A DNA stretch of 64,000 nucleotides from Owenia fusiformis (GCA_903813345.2 CAIIXF020000011.1:30002166-30066165); one strand, 5' to 3'. Positions 45,654 to 56,861 are shown, numbered from the stretch's first letter. Notes: generated by a model from the letters alone, not told the origin. A program made the numbers and translations.

Positions 45654-46552
45654 TGCTTCGATCCAGCTGCGCCATTCTTCTCATTAGAAGGGCAATCACG
45701 TGCATAATGCCCATATTCATGGCAGGCATAACATTCTACTTTGGTCATGTCCCGCTCTCTACGCTTGTATGTGTTTCCATTTCCCACTGAACGAACACGG
45801 GGCACACTTTTTACTTCATCACGGAGACTAAAATATACCTCCAGTGAATCTCTGGCCTCTTCCATGGTAGTTGGCTTTTGCATTCCCACGGTAACTGATG
45901 CTGTGGTATCAGATAATCCCTTAAGGAAATAGCGTAATCCAATGATTTCACGTGTTGTGCTATCCGCTGTTGGGTATCCACGCAGGACTAGTCGCTTTAT
46001 GTCAGCCATGTACTCTGACATATGATCTCGACCAGAAAGTTTCTTTGTTTCCAGTTCAGCAAGGTATGATGCAAGAGTGCGTGTCTCCTTGAACCTTAAT
46101 GCCAATGCATCTACTAATCGATCGTAACAATCCAGTACAGCTGTATCAAGCTGGCAAAAGGCATACTCTGCAGCATCACCTCTAAGGCTACTCTGCAATC
46201 TAAACAAGCGATCCTCTTCAGTCCAATCACCACCTTTGGACAGTGATTTAAAGGCCTGTATGAAGCACTCCCATGATTCTTTTCCATCATAAAGCATTTG
46301 ACGAGCTAATGGGACATTATATTTAGGCCTCGTATCCTTCTGTTGTGTCGGACCCTCCACAGTAGATGAGTTACAGCTACCGCTCGCTATCTTTAACTGT
46401 TCCTCTTTGGATTGAAGACTTTGTTTTAGCACATGTCTTTCCTCAATGAGTCCCTCTTTTTCATGTTCGGTAGCGATTTGTCGACGGGCTAAAGTTTGGT
46501 TGCGCTCTTCAAGATCAGAGTTTCTCATCTTAAGCCTTTCAAGCTCTGCCAT
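45644..46552 (-). CDS. gag: gypsy Gag protein
   Basis: 302 aa from an ATG to the stop that overlaps the frameshift site. Residues 1-57 form a strongly charged heptad-type coiled coil (MAELERLKMRNSDLEERNQ onward). 75-250 is the retrotransposon Gag helical region (ESWECFIQAF, LRGDAAEYAF, LASYLAELETKKL). A single CCHC zinc knuckle lies at 274-287 (Cys274, Cys277, His282, Cys287), preceded by a basic KRRER patch. It packages element RNA into particles in the cytoplasm. Upstream, an overlapping 55-codon frame (46525-46692) looks like the missing N-terminus in another frame, so this copy probably has a small indel near 46590-46620 and the ATG used here may be internal to the ancestral protein. Confidence 0.88.
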   Translation of the reverse strand: MAELERLKMRNSDLEERNQTLARRQIATEHEKEGLIEERHVLKQSLQSKEEQLKIASGSCNSSTVEGPTQQKDTRPKYNVPLARQMLYDGKESWECFIQAFKSLSKGGDWTEEDRLFRLQSSLRGDAAEYAFCQLDTAVLDCYDRLVDALALRFKETRTLASYLAELETKKLSGRDHMSEYMADIKRLVLRGYPTADSTTREIIGLRYFLKGLSDTTASVTVGMQKPTTMEEARDSLEVYFSLRDEVKSVPRVRSVGNGNTYKRRERDMTKVECYACHEYGHYARDCPSNEKNGAAGSKQEN

Positions 46553-46692
46553 AACACTTTGTATATCCCTGGATTGAGGTTGGGTAATTGGCTTACACCA
46601 ACAGCTCCTTGGTTTTCAGGCTCAACATTTTGATCAATCTCAATATACTCATCGCCCTGTCTTTCTTTATCTCCTTTTCGTGTGTTAGGCAT
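46525..46692 (-). pseudogene. probable gag N-terminus, out of frame
   Basis: 55 codons from an ATG (MPNTRKGDKERQGDEYIEID onward), charged and gag-like, the first ATG after the 5' LTR leader. It overlaps the main gag frame and ends 28 bases into it. Both frames are open only across about 46590-46625, the probable site of a 1- or 2-base indel. Alternatively this is a short upstream ORF. Confidence 0.5.
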
Positions 46693-46821
46693 CTTGTTAA
46701 TAATAAACCAATGAAATTCTATATATTTTCTTTAGAATTCAAAATCTGTTTTAAGTCCAATATTGTGGTAGCGTGATAATAAATCCAATAAAATAAATTC
46801 AAAACGTGTTAAAGTCTGTAT

Positions 46822-46838
46822 TCCACCGCCAGCCACCA
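46822..46838 (-). promoter_or_regulatory. putative primer binding site
   Basis: In element sense, TGGTGGCTGGCGGTGGA begins one base after the 5' LTR. It starts with TGG as required to pair with a tRNA CCA end; I cannot name the tRNA. Confidence 0.5.
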
Positions 46839-46839
46839 G

Positions 46840-47272
46840 TGAGGGGTTCTTAAATATCAAAATAACAGTCTAAGTTCTAGTTCTTTATTCTACAGTATAA
46901 GATGTATTTTACAGTTATGTTTTAAAGAATCACTTGATATAATTTAGAAGTCTTAAAGTAAAACGTGAAGCTGAAGTAAGAGTGTGAAGGAAGAAGCAGG
47001 TTGAATCGTTGTGTCTCACTATTTATACCTCTCATGACATGTGAGTGGTACCTGGGTACCAAACTGGGACTTGGGATCTGAGATACAAACTGGTACTTGG
47101 GACTTGGGTACTGAGTTACAAACTGGGACTTGGGATCTGAGATACAAACTGGTACTTGGGACTTGAGTACTGAGTTACAAACTGGGACTTGGGATCTGAG
47201 ATACAAACTGGTACTTGGGAGTTGGAAGGTGTAGATACTAAAAAAAAGGGGGGGGGGTGTAAATCCTTCACA
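46840..47272 (-). repeat. 5' LTR of the gypsy element
   Basis: 433 bp, no difference from the left LTR by eye, including the 59-bp tandem repeat (starts 47061, 47120, 47179) and the 10-base homopolymer run. Followed by the duplicated GTAC at 47273-47276. Confidence 0.95.
47019..47027 (-). promoter_or_regulatory. LTR promoter TATA box
   Basis: TATAAATAG in element sense, between the tandem-repeat U3 and the AATAAA, the expected place for the element promoter. The same box is at 38311-38319 in the 3' LTR. Confidence 0.65.
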
Positions 47273-48044
47273 GTACTGAAATCAACATAAATCAACATGG
47301 TGTAAACTCAACATAATATTTCTAATACGTTTTCGCCAAGACGTCGTGGAATGTCACATGTAGTGTAAATAGGGCTAACTATGAAATTCGAATTAGCGCA
47401 CAGACATCCTGCATTCCGACAGTTGTATTACCTTTCACCACGTAATATTACTGTATATAAGATGATCCAAAACAGATTTAATATGTAATTACTAAATTCA
47501 TGCCTCATTGTTTTGCATAGTCTGAAAATATAAAAAAGTCTTGGTAAACGTGCTGTAAACCTGTATCAATGATCATCATACTCTAGTGAACACCTCTTCC
47601 TATCACATATTCCTCTTAAGCTACTTCTGTATGAAGTTGCCTCTATGGAGTGAACATCACTGCATCTACCAACTGGGAACACATTTTTGGGGCTTCATAT
47701 GTGTTCACTGTACACATGTTTTACTGTAGTTGCATCAGATAACCCTAACTCTTATTCAAATGAAGAACAATCTTAAAATTAAATTTTGCATTTTCGTATA
47801 CCAAGATACACTCCACTTACCTTTTGGAACGACTATAGACAGATAGAGGGACTATAGAGGGAAGTTAATTGGATTGCAGTACAAACTGAGAAAAAAGCTT
47901 AAAGCTCAAAATTTGAATTGTGTACTTTTATTACGTTTCATTTTCAGAATACTTTACGAAAGAGATTTAACGCGTTCGCTCCTCCACAGTGTAGTTATAA
48001 AAGATATATTATAAATCTTGAATTCTTAGCGTATTTCAGATTTG

Positions 48045-48465
48045 AAACAACTGCTCCGTCAGAGCGGACAAAAAATTTAAACATTATTTTTTACAAAACA
48101 AATTAAAAATACCCAATACATCAATATCTCGTTAATTCCTTTAGAGTTATGCTGAAAAAATATATGTAAATATTATCGTGTCACTATATTGTACCATTTA
48201 AAAGAAATAAAACAAATGGTACATTCTGGAGCATGATACCCCGGCGCCGATTTCAATAGCTTTTACTCTAACCGTTGTTGTACTTCAAACAGAAGTTAAG
48301 GTTACCCGAAAATGATATATCCATTGCATGAAGTAGGTAATTTTCTTTTGATATAGCGAAACATATGAGTAAAAAAGTAAATTGCGTGGATTTCCTTGTG
48401 TCCTTGTGATGCAAAATAACACGCTCCGTCACAGCAGACAAATTTTTCGATACCAGCCGGTGTCG
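48045..48465 (-). mobile_element. right inverted arm of the old element
   Basis: Inverse counterpart of 37243-37965: CTCCGTCACAGC(A)GAC near 48424, AAACATATGAGTAAA near 48360, CTGCTCCGTCAGAGCGGAC near 48052. Without the gypsy insertion the element would be about 2.1 kb. Sequence just beyond (GCGAAGCGAACAAG, AATATCACCGAG at 48470-48500) resembles part of the block at 19080-19130. Confidence 0.6.
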
Positions 48466-48519
48466 CGAAGCGAACAAGTATATATATTAATATCACCGAG
48501 CAGATTTGATTAAAATGTT

Positions 48520-51500
48520 AGCTTTTTCTCCATTGTTTTCAGACCCTTTGATGATATAAAATAATGGAAAGCATGTATTCACATTCAATTTACATTTATA
48601 GATGTCGTCAGCTCATCAAATGCGTTTATATTGATATGATCTTGCGACCTTAATGACATCTATCAATAAATATAAAAATAATTTAAATCCCAATGAATTT
48701 TTAGCAGCGAACCGCATTTCATAATGCCCATAATGCTTTTTAGATACCCTCCCCCAAAAATGTTTTTTTACATACAACACCATTTTTTCGAATCAAGGTC
48801 GGAGATCTTGAAAAGCATGCAGGCCCAAACTCCCACTACTCTTAGGATGCAACCTCCCCAAAGCAGGTTTCAGTCAGGCATGACGGCCATGACGTTGTCT
48901 GTTGTTTTGACAATGCTAAAGTTGAGAATATTAGGCGTTGCATAATTGTGTTACTAACATCTATTCATTTCATTTTTGAAAAGTTCATTTGATAGTTTAT
49001 ACACATGTTCTGGTAAGCTCTGGTACGAAAGTACGATCTTTAAAACACAAAGTAAGAAACTCCTTAATTACATATCAATTTCACCAAATTAAGGTAAAGG
49101 TAAGACATGATAGAGTGGCTTGCTTCAGCCACGCGTGTCAGCATCATTCGAAAGATGTCATTGCCTAAACGTGAGACAATTCCAATGAACACAAATAACT
49201 AAATTAATGTAAATATTTACAGCGGGTGACTTTTATTCAATAAACTTAACCTAGATATAGCGAGACGTCTTGCACTTTTGAGATCACTCTAATACTGCAT
49301 GATATTTCCAAGGCCACGTATGCAAGATGGGATTTTAATGTTTTCAAGGTTTTGTTAATCTTATAGTACGATCTTTAGTATAATGCTTAATTATATCTAA
49401 TAATGTTAATCACTATGAGACAATTACCATAAGGAGATTAACTCTGTCATATGCGTATGCAAGTCTTTTCCAGCTTTATGCTTCTAGTAAGTAGTGAAAC
49501 GGCGCAGAAGATTTTAACTCTTGACATCTTCTTAAAATTGTTTTTCCTTCAATACACAGTTGCTTAAAGTTAGTGGTTTAAAAATGTCAATTTTCAAGAG
49601 AACACAAAGTTTATGCTAGGGCAGGGGAGTGTAGGTCAGAGATTCAACCCATAACGTTTTCCATTCCAACCATCAATTTATTTTAATCTTACTGGAGTTT
49701 CTGGTAAATCAAGAGGGTTTATTTTTTCCAAATGGGGTGGGTCATCGTGGTCACGGGTCTAGATTGGTTTTTCAAACACACCTCTTTCAAATAAACACCC
49801 CTGTGCCTATTCACGAGAAACTCTGGTATTTAATAATTATATAACTACACTCGTATTTCAAAATGTTTTCCTTTGTGAGGAGTAAACCTCATTTTATCAA
49901 GAGAAAACTAAACAAATTGTTTTAATTGTTTTTATTTCCATAAAATGAAAATTTGAATAAGATATTTAACATTCTTGTACAAAGTACTCTTTAAAAGGTA
50001 GGAAAAACCAACAGTATAATTATAAAAGTAATATACTTATTACCATAGTGTAAAAATATAATAGTACACTTTTCACAAATACATCTGAGAACGCAACTCG
50101 AAAACTGTCAGACGTGGATTCAGAATTCAAAATAAAAGCAAGTCAGCCTGTCAGGCCTGTTAAATGTTAACACCACTAAGAGTCAACATTAACATCATAA
50201 CTTTTACATAATATGGGATAAAAAGTGTGACTTAGTCAGATATATATACGAGTATATTGTTGTATATAGAGAACAATATATATCTGCTTTATATGGGCTT
50301 ATTAGCCTTTTGCAGATTGTTGACATAGACAACTTACAAAAGCTGTATGAAGTTTCACATGTTATTCTTCAAATGTAATTTAATACTAACTTTGTGTAGG
50401 CTATTCTTCATAGGTTCTTGATTTCAGCCTATATTCAGAAATACCTTTCCTATCTGATTCAGAAATTCCTAAGATAATGAATAGGAATGCATTCTTAAGA
50501 GATGCTGGTACACATGTTACACTGAAAGCTAGAGTATTTGTAACTTTGATATATCAATAATACTTGATTTAGAGTAATACTCTACTAAAGCTCAGCAAAA
50601 AAATGAATGTACTTACAGTACATAAAGCTGTGAACTTTTGAATACATAAGGACAACTAACTATGGCAAAATAAATTTACAAATACATCATCTACAATTTC
50701 TGGTCCAGTACTGTGAATCTTGATATTGGCATGGTTGACGACATTGTCATATTTTATGTGGCCAGAGCGCTTGTTTCATTGTTAACTTAATATTCAATAT
50801 ACTAAATATAATGAAATTAATTGTAGTTTCTGCATAAAATACAATGCTGACAAGGTGTAGTATACAATATCTGCAAATAAAACTGGATTAGCGTACATTT
50901 TCTAAAGAAAACTGACTGAGTAAAGATGTTTCATAATTCATAAACCAGTTTAGCACCAGAAATATCGTACAAAATGTCTTATAAATGGCAGTCATTTAAC
51001 ATACAAAAGTAATATTATATTAACATGTTATGCATTTGTACAATGCTGTCTGTCTCGTTATCTCCAAAAGAGGGAAACAGAAAAATAATAGTTGAACATT
51101 TAAATAGATTGACAATGGTCCTTTCAAATGAATTTGAATTGTAGTTTTCTGTGGTTAGATTTTTACTAAGCCTCAATATTAAAGCCTCATTTATTCAAAT
51201 ACTAGTATAATATAAATATGAAAACTTTGTAGCCTATTTACTGAATTCAGGAAACCCCTTGCTTTATAATACACTTTTCTGTCAAAACTACAGGTTGTGA
51301 AAATACACAAATATGCAAGAACATATTCCTCAGTTAAAAACAAGTCAAGATCTTGGCAAAGTAAAAACTATTGGCAAACAGAGATTCTCAAACAACAGTC
51401 TTGTAGAAATTGATGAGGTCTTATCTCTTATGGAACAATAAAATGAAGTTATGAACACTTGAGTATTGAACATACATAACTTTGTAACTATTGAGGTAGG

Positions 51501-51857
51501 TATCTAATTATAAGCAAGTATCTCAAATTAGCAGTGAATAAGCAGTGAATTGGTAAAACGAATTGATGTACATTGTCATTTGTGCGTTCAACGTTATGTA
51601 TATAACAAATTTGTTTTGACATTAATTGTAGTTTGCATTGTTGTTTCATGGATAACATATTTAGCACAACTTGTTTGGGGAACATGGAAGCTATATACAC
51701 TATACAGATTTAAAGTTTGTGTTCTTGTGTGTGTACATGTACCTCCAGTCCATGTTGTGACCCCACACAGTGCAATTCAAACTATCCATATCATCAGCTC
51801 CAAGAGCCTGCAGCGTTGCATTGTCCAGAAAAGCATCCAAAATCATTCAGGTTATGT
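48520..51857. other. intergenic / downstream of the 335-aa gene
   Basis: About 3.3 kb of AT-rich sequence with no supported gene. The part next to 51857 is presumably the 3' UTR of the minus-strand gene; TTTATT at about 51188 would be an AATAAA on that strand, but other signals exist. Confidence 0.45.
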
Positions 51858-52411
51858 TTATAGTTCCGCATGAAGGGAGCAGATACCAAATCCTGGGATG
51901 CTTACTCCATCAATACATTCTACAATTGCTTCCTTGGCTTTACGATGCTTTACAGCTTTGGCAATTCCAGAAATCTCAACTCCATCTTCGGATGAATGCA
52001 GGGACATCAAACCATGAGCATTACTTTCATATATCACAGAACATATCAAATTGACTTCAACATATTTCACAACAGCTCCATCTTTACTTTCCATCTTGAT
52101 CTCTCTCTGTGGCATGGATGCATTCTGCACAATTGCGCGTCCAATTGGCAAATCTGAGTTGTCGCAAATGATAAATTCTTGGACCTCCTGAACTGCTTTA
52201 ATACTAAATGCATAGCCTTCGCTATTAGTGTCTGAGTAAAAATAGTTTGTGTTCTCATTGAACGTATCTCCCTTGAAGGTGATTCTCTTGCCATAACCCT
52301 GGCCGATGGATTGCAGTGGCAGTGCTCTGCTTTTGAATAGCAACTTGTTGGACTCCAGGTTTCGCACACTGTACTTGAACCCTGGAACCACTCGCTTGTC
52401 AACATAGGTAC
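51858..52411 (-). CDS. 335-aa unknown protein, exon 2
   Basis: Second and last exon, 554 nt to the stop. The acceptor is the minus-strand TTTTTATTTTCAG ending at 52412; the split Gly codon joins in phase with exon 1. It encodes about 184 residues that look like a compact beta-rich globular domain: alternating hydrophobic/polar stretches such as GKRITFKGDTF, FIICDNSDLPIGRAIV and VEVNLICSVIYES, then a Lys-rich HRKAKEAIVECIDG and a hydrophobic end. No catalytic motif or membrane span is visible. Confidence 0.8.
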
Positions 52412-52718
52412 CTGAAAATAAAAACAAAAAATATTGTATTGATATGTTGATGTTATTACAATAGCGACTATTGTGAGACAATAGCTACTATTGTGAGGAG
52501 TTAGAAGGTTCAAATCAAACATAAGTGAAACATGCTAGAGATTGATAATTTCATGTTCTCTTCATGTTATCTAGTCATGTTATGATAATTATGAAACAGA
52601 AATTGGAAAGTTGCTAAGTCAAATCAATTCCAATGACAAAAACAATGGATGACATAAAACGTGAATATTTAAATGAAGAAACACGACCAAAATCATTATT
52701 TATCCTCAAAATACTTAC

Positions 52719-53172
52719 CAATAACTGGCAATTCGTAGGATTTAACACCATGAAGCGTGTATTCTGTGGGAGCCTCTCCGTTATCAGCTCCGAACACCGT
52801 GACATCCCTCTCAAAAGTGAACTCGTCCTCTTCGGTAATCGGTGAATCTTGGAAGGAACTTTCCTCATTTTCCAGGACTGAATCCTCTTTCGCTTGTTGT
52901 TTGTACCATTCTCGCCAAACTGCATTGGCAATGCGACTAAGTCCCGGTTTATTTGGCTGTCGCACATGGGCGGCGTGTCGAGCTTTTCTACCAGATTTAC
53001 CGTTCACGTGGCCAAGTGCCCGCCATTCTTTCCAACCATGTTCATCTCCAACGTGAGAAACTAAAGGCTCTAGAATTTCATCTTTACGGTAGTCTGTTGA
53101 TTGAAACAAAGTCTCTATTTCTAGATTGACATCTTCGATGCTCTGTGTTCTTGAGAAATATCCTGTTTCCAT
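52719..53172 (-). CDS. 335-aa unknown protein, exon 1
   Basis: First coding exon, 454 nt, ending at a consensus donor (ATTG/GTAAGT, plus-strand ACTTAC at 52713-52718). I start at the second in-frame ATG (METGYFSRTQ, 53172); the first is a further 7 codons upstream (53193). Together with exon 2 (51858-52411) it encodes 335 aa. The N-terminal part has a basic stretch (residues about 66-105, KSGRKARHAAHV, WREWYKQQ) followed by an acidic Ser/Glu-rich linker (about 108-132). No signal peptide or TM segment, so probably cytosolic or nuclear. I do not recognise the family. The gene is head-to-head with glutamate synthase; the starts are 1.55 kb apart, so a shared promoter region is possible. Confidence 0.8.
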
Positions 53173-54701
53173 TTGATTGAGGGACAAAATCAACGAATTC
53201 GAAGCCGGTTCCTTTTTTTGTAAAATTCTTGTGTATTTCTGTTAGAGTTGATATTGGTGTCTATGGAGTGCAACCTTGCTGCTTAGAGAGCGATGTGTTG
53301 GCTTTTGTGAGAAACTTACGTAAATCCAAGGAAAAATTCCGTAGAGACGATAACGCTTGCACAAGATGTCTAGGGAATGCGTTGGCGCTTAGTAAGTATA
53401 CTCGTATAGTACTGAATGGAAAATTAATTAACGCTGATTGGTTAATATTGACCTTTGGTAAATTTAGGTCAAATTCCACTATGTTGATTGGTTAACTTGA
53501 ATTCGTCTGTTCACGTGAAAGCACCGTGCTCGTAAAATCGGTGTAATTTCCAGACACAATAATGAGTCTTTGAAAAAGAAGAATATGTCAAGAAAATGAA
53601 ATGAGAGGGCATAATATTCAGAAACCAAATGAAACATAATAAAATTATGTCTCTATTGACCTACTTAGTTCAAATTTTCAGGCTTGAAAAAGTCCTCTTG
53701 ATGTCAAGTAGAAAAATAATACGATCCCAAAGGTGTTCACGAGTTTCTCACATGGCCATGTTGATAAATACAATGCCCTTCTATGATTGGTTCATATGGA
53801 TTGACCCCTGTATACCAGAAATGTTTATGATTTTCTAGATGATAAATGTCGCCCTAGTGTTTCCTATATATTTTTAATAAAATCATGGCCAATTCAGAAT
53901 AAAATGAGATACCATGGTTCTGAATATTTTGTAATTATGTTGAATGTTGATGCCAATCCCAAATTATGAGATTTGAATTTATGGAATCCACTAAAACCTT
54001 AAATTCCGTCAGGTAATTTTATAGTATGCGTATTGAATGGAACAGCCAATTAGCATTCATGACATCTGGTGGCTATGTACCGTACTAACACGTTGTCATT
54101 CTGAATGAACCAAGGGCACTAAATTCTCCACATCTTTCACCGGAAATTTACATTAAGCGGCTTGCTAATCATCAGTATAGTAACCGGGTGAGTACATCAT
54201 GTATTTATTGACAAGTTGGGAGAATGTGTGTTATTTGTCACCCCTCATATCATTTGAAATTTGGATTAGAACAATTTGCAAAACTTGCACATGTAACTTA
54301 TACAAATGCAATGCTGGCTCTTTTCCAAGTAAAAGTAGACTAGATCTATTACATTATTTTATTCCAATATGAAGTATTTAGTGCATAGTGTTGAAATCTT
54401 ATTCAACAATCTCTGATTTACAATCAGAATTATAAAGGAATGTCTTCATGATATTTCACAGGGCTGAAATATTTGATTGTTTACAACTGTTTTGAAAGAA
54501 TAGTCTAAGGGGGAGGGGGAGGGGGTAAAAGACCAAAACAGAACCCAAATATCTCAAAGTCCATTTTAAATGTGGTTTATTTTGATGTTAATTAAAAGGT
54601 TACATTTTCCACTATGTACTAATCAATATTTTTGCGCAATTCTGGCTCTATGATTTGAAATGATTACGTAATATTTCACTTGCATTTACTTTTCTATGTA
54701 G
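53173..54701. promoter_or_regulatory. intergenic region between two divergent genes
   Basis: Lies between the start of the 335-aa gene (minus) and the first coding exon of GLT1 (plus). A possible 5' UTR exon of GLT1 ends at 54187 before the donor GTGAGT (54188-54193), matched with the acceptor ending at 54701. I see no convincing TATA box. The plus-strand 88-codon frame at 53229 is unsupported. Confidence 0.45.
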
Positions 54702-54722
54702 CATCTCGTGCCAGTTGACAAA

Positions 54723-54839
54723 ATGCAGACTGATATCACGGGATTGCCTATAAAGCAGGGTTTGTACGACCCCAACAACGAGAAAGATGCCTGCGGAGTT
54801 GGTTTTGTTGTTAGTATTGATGGAGTCAAGTCACACAAG
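54723..54839 (+). CDS. GLT1: glutamate synthase (GOGAT), coding exon 1
   Basis: Start of glutamate synthase, which makes glutamate from glutamine and 2-oxoglutarate with NAD(P)H; four coding exons are in the window (54723-54839, 60526-60656, 60896-61022, 62017-62097) and the rest lies beyond. This exon encodes 39 residues with [18 protein letters not shown]. Cys24 in ACGVGF is the class II glutamine amidotransferase nucleophile, which in this family becomes the N-terminus after removal of a short propeptide, here 23 residues. The acceptor TTTTCTATGTAG ends at 54701, so 21 nt of 5' UTR precede the ATG. The exon ends in phase 0 at GTAAAG. Known: animals such as insects and nematodes keep this enzyme while vertebrates lack it. 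Confidence 0.93.
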
Positions 54840-54975
54840 GTAAAGTAAAATGAATAACATTTTGTAGTACCTGGGATATCTGTACAGTACATCCAGAACA
54901 GAAATTTTGGTAATAATATGGCCCTAACTTATGTTATGGTGTCTTCAAATCAGTTTGCTGATCCTTACAGGTATA

Positions 54976-55739
54976 TTAAGGTCTCATGGAAGTTAACAGG
55001 AAATGACAAAACAGGAAGTGACAATTTTTTTGGCATTTTTAGACATTTTTTGAACAAAGATAACAGAGTTCACTTTTGACCTCCAGTCAATTCAACTAGT
55101 TCCAGATACCATTTACAGGTCCAGGATCACAATGTTTATGGTCAGAATGACCCTAAATATCATGAAATAACCTTTTCAGCCCTATGAAAATGTGACTGAA
55201 AAATAGCTAAAAGAAGGAGGTAGGAAAGGTCACTGAACAGAATCTTTTGAATTTTTCAGAAAATGTGCCCAATATATTGCTCTAAATGATACAATCTTTG
55301 AAAATTTGATATCATTCATAGAAAGAGAAAAAAAAATGAAAAAACTGATTTGAAAAGCGATCTATTTTCCTTTTTATGACCGCCATTTTTGTTTACGACA
55401 ATTTTCTAAAATTTCAAAGATTGTATCAGTAAGAGCATTATATTGGGCACATTTTCTGAAAAATTCAAAAAATTCTGTTCAGTGACCTTCCCTAGCTCCT
55501 ACTTTTAGCTTTTTTTCAGTCACACTTTCAAGGGACTAAAAAGGTTATTTCATCATGTTTAGGGTCATTCTGACCATGCACATTGTGATCCTGGTCATGT
55601 AGATGATATGTGGAAACAGTTAAATTGACTGGAGGTCAAACCAGAACTCTGTTATCTTTGTTCAAAAAATGTCTAAAAATGCCCAAAAAATTGTCACTTC
55701 CTGTTTTGTCATTTCCTGTTAACTTCCATGAGACCTTAA
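54976..55739. mobile_element. 764-bp giant hairpin, TTAA ends
   Basis: TTAAGGTCTCATGGAAGTTA at the left is mirrored by the right end, and the inverted match continues with few mismatches through nearly the whole length (arms about 350 bp each, centre about 55370-55390). TTAA at both outer ends (54976-54979, 55736-55739) could be the target duplication. It lies in GLT1 intron 1. Such a transcript region would fold into a long double-stranded RNA. Confidence 0.88.
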
Positions 55740-55781
55740 CTCAGTGGGTCTGCTGGAATAGCAGTTATTTATGATCCTCAT

Positions 55782-56855
55782 CAGGGCCGTAGGGAGAGGG
55801 GGTTCGTAGGGCTTGTGCGAACCCCCCCCCCAAATCTTGCCTAAAAAAATTCGAACCCACCCTTTCTGGCAATTATGCAAACCTCGAAACTTTGAGTAAA
55901 ATTTTTGCAGTCTTTCAATAATTTATCGTTTTTGATTACCCAAAGACAATTGAGTTATATGTCAAGATGGAAATATGTGAGATTTATAGCTTCATTTTGA
56001 GTAAAAAAGATTTAAAAAAAACAGAAAAACAAAAAACTTCTAATCAATAATGGGCGATAATAGGTATGCTCTTATTGCACTTTAGGCCTGAAATACTGAA
56101 GTAATATCTTCAAAATGAATTCAAATGCACAAATAAAGCATACCTACCAAGTTGAAATTATCTGATTGTTGTACATAACGTCAAAATTGTCTAATTTTTG
56201 ATATAAATCAGCAGAGAATTTTGAACATGTGAATGTTTAGTGACACTGGGCCGTGATGCGTATGTTGGGTCCAAATTTAAAAAAATCTGCCCAAATAAAT
56301 GAACTTGGTTTTGGGATATTTTACCTATTTTTTGCTTTTGCATATTGTTTGAGATTTAAGTAAACTTGAGAAAATTTGGTAACATTTTAAATTTTAGCGA
56401 ATGGGCAAAAATTATGAAAATTTGGCAACAATGAAACTTTGGCAAAATTTATCCATTATTGGCATTTAAGTAAAATTGGCAAAATTTAAGTAAAATTTTA
56501 GAAACTTGTCAAAAATTAATTAAATTAGACCAAAATTAAGAAAACTGTTAAGCAAATTTGGCAAAATTGAGGTAATTTGGCAAACATACAGCAAATTTGG
56601 CAGGATTTCAGCAAATTTGGCAAAATTTAAGCAAATTTGGCAAAATTTCATCAAATTTGGCAAAATTTAAGCAAATTTGGCAAGATTTAAGCAAATTTGG
56701 TAAAATTGAAACAAATTTGACAAAATTTAAGCAAATTTGGCAAAATTTAAGCAAATTTGGCAAAATTTAAGCAAATTTGGCAAAATTTAAGCACATTTGG
56801 CAAATTTGGCAGAAAATATTAGAACCCCCCCTGACAAATCCTGGCTACGCCACTG
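55782..56855. mobile_element. non-autonomous element, GGCGTAGCCAGG end, 5-bp TSD
   Basis: The left end CAGGGCCGTAGGGAG and right end, inverted, CAGTGGCGTAGCCAGG share a core; both are followed by a G-run and GTTC. CTCAT flanks both sides (55777-55781, 56856-56860). 1074 bp without coding capacity; the right part is a minisatellite. Inside GLT1 intron 1. Confidence 0.72.
56590..56815. repeat. 20-bp minisatellite GCAAATTTGGCAAAATTTAA
   Basis: About eleven copies of GCAAATTTGGCAAAATTTAA with single-base variants, decaying toward the left (weaker AAATTTGGCAAAA-like copies from about 56380). Part of the element 55782-56855. Confidence 0.9.
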
Positions 56856-56861
56856 CTCATA

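Larger units (their letters stand above)
38132..47272 (-). mobile_element. Ty3/gypsy LTR retrotransposon, 9141 bp
   Basis: Element on the minus strand with 433-bp LTRs at both ends that show no difference by eye, a 4-bp target duplication, a purine tract next to the 3' LTR and a TGG-starting putative primer site next to the 5' LTR. Order in its own sense: 5' LTR, gag (CCHC knuckle), pol (protease, RT, RNase H, integrase), then an extra zinc-finger ORF, 3' LTR. Integrase after RNase H places it in Ty3/gypsy (Metaviridae). Identical LTRs imply recent insertion. It carries a nested 641-bp element at 39187-39827 and has a frame break at the start of gag. It sits inside an older inverted-arm element (37243-48465). 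Confidence 0.95.

Noticed and set aside
52067-52522. 151-codon minus-strand frame
   Set aside because: Out-of-frame shadow of exon 2 of the 335-aa gene that crosses its intron boundary.
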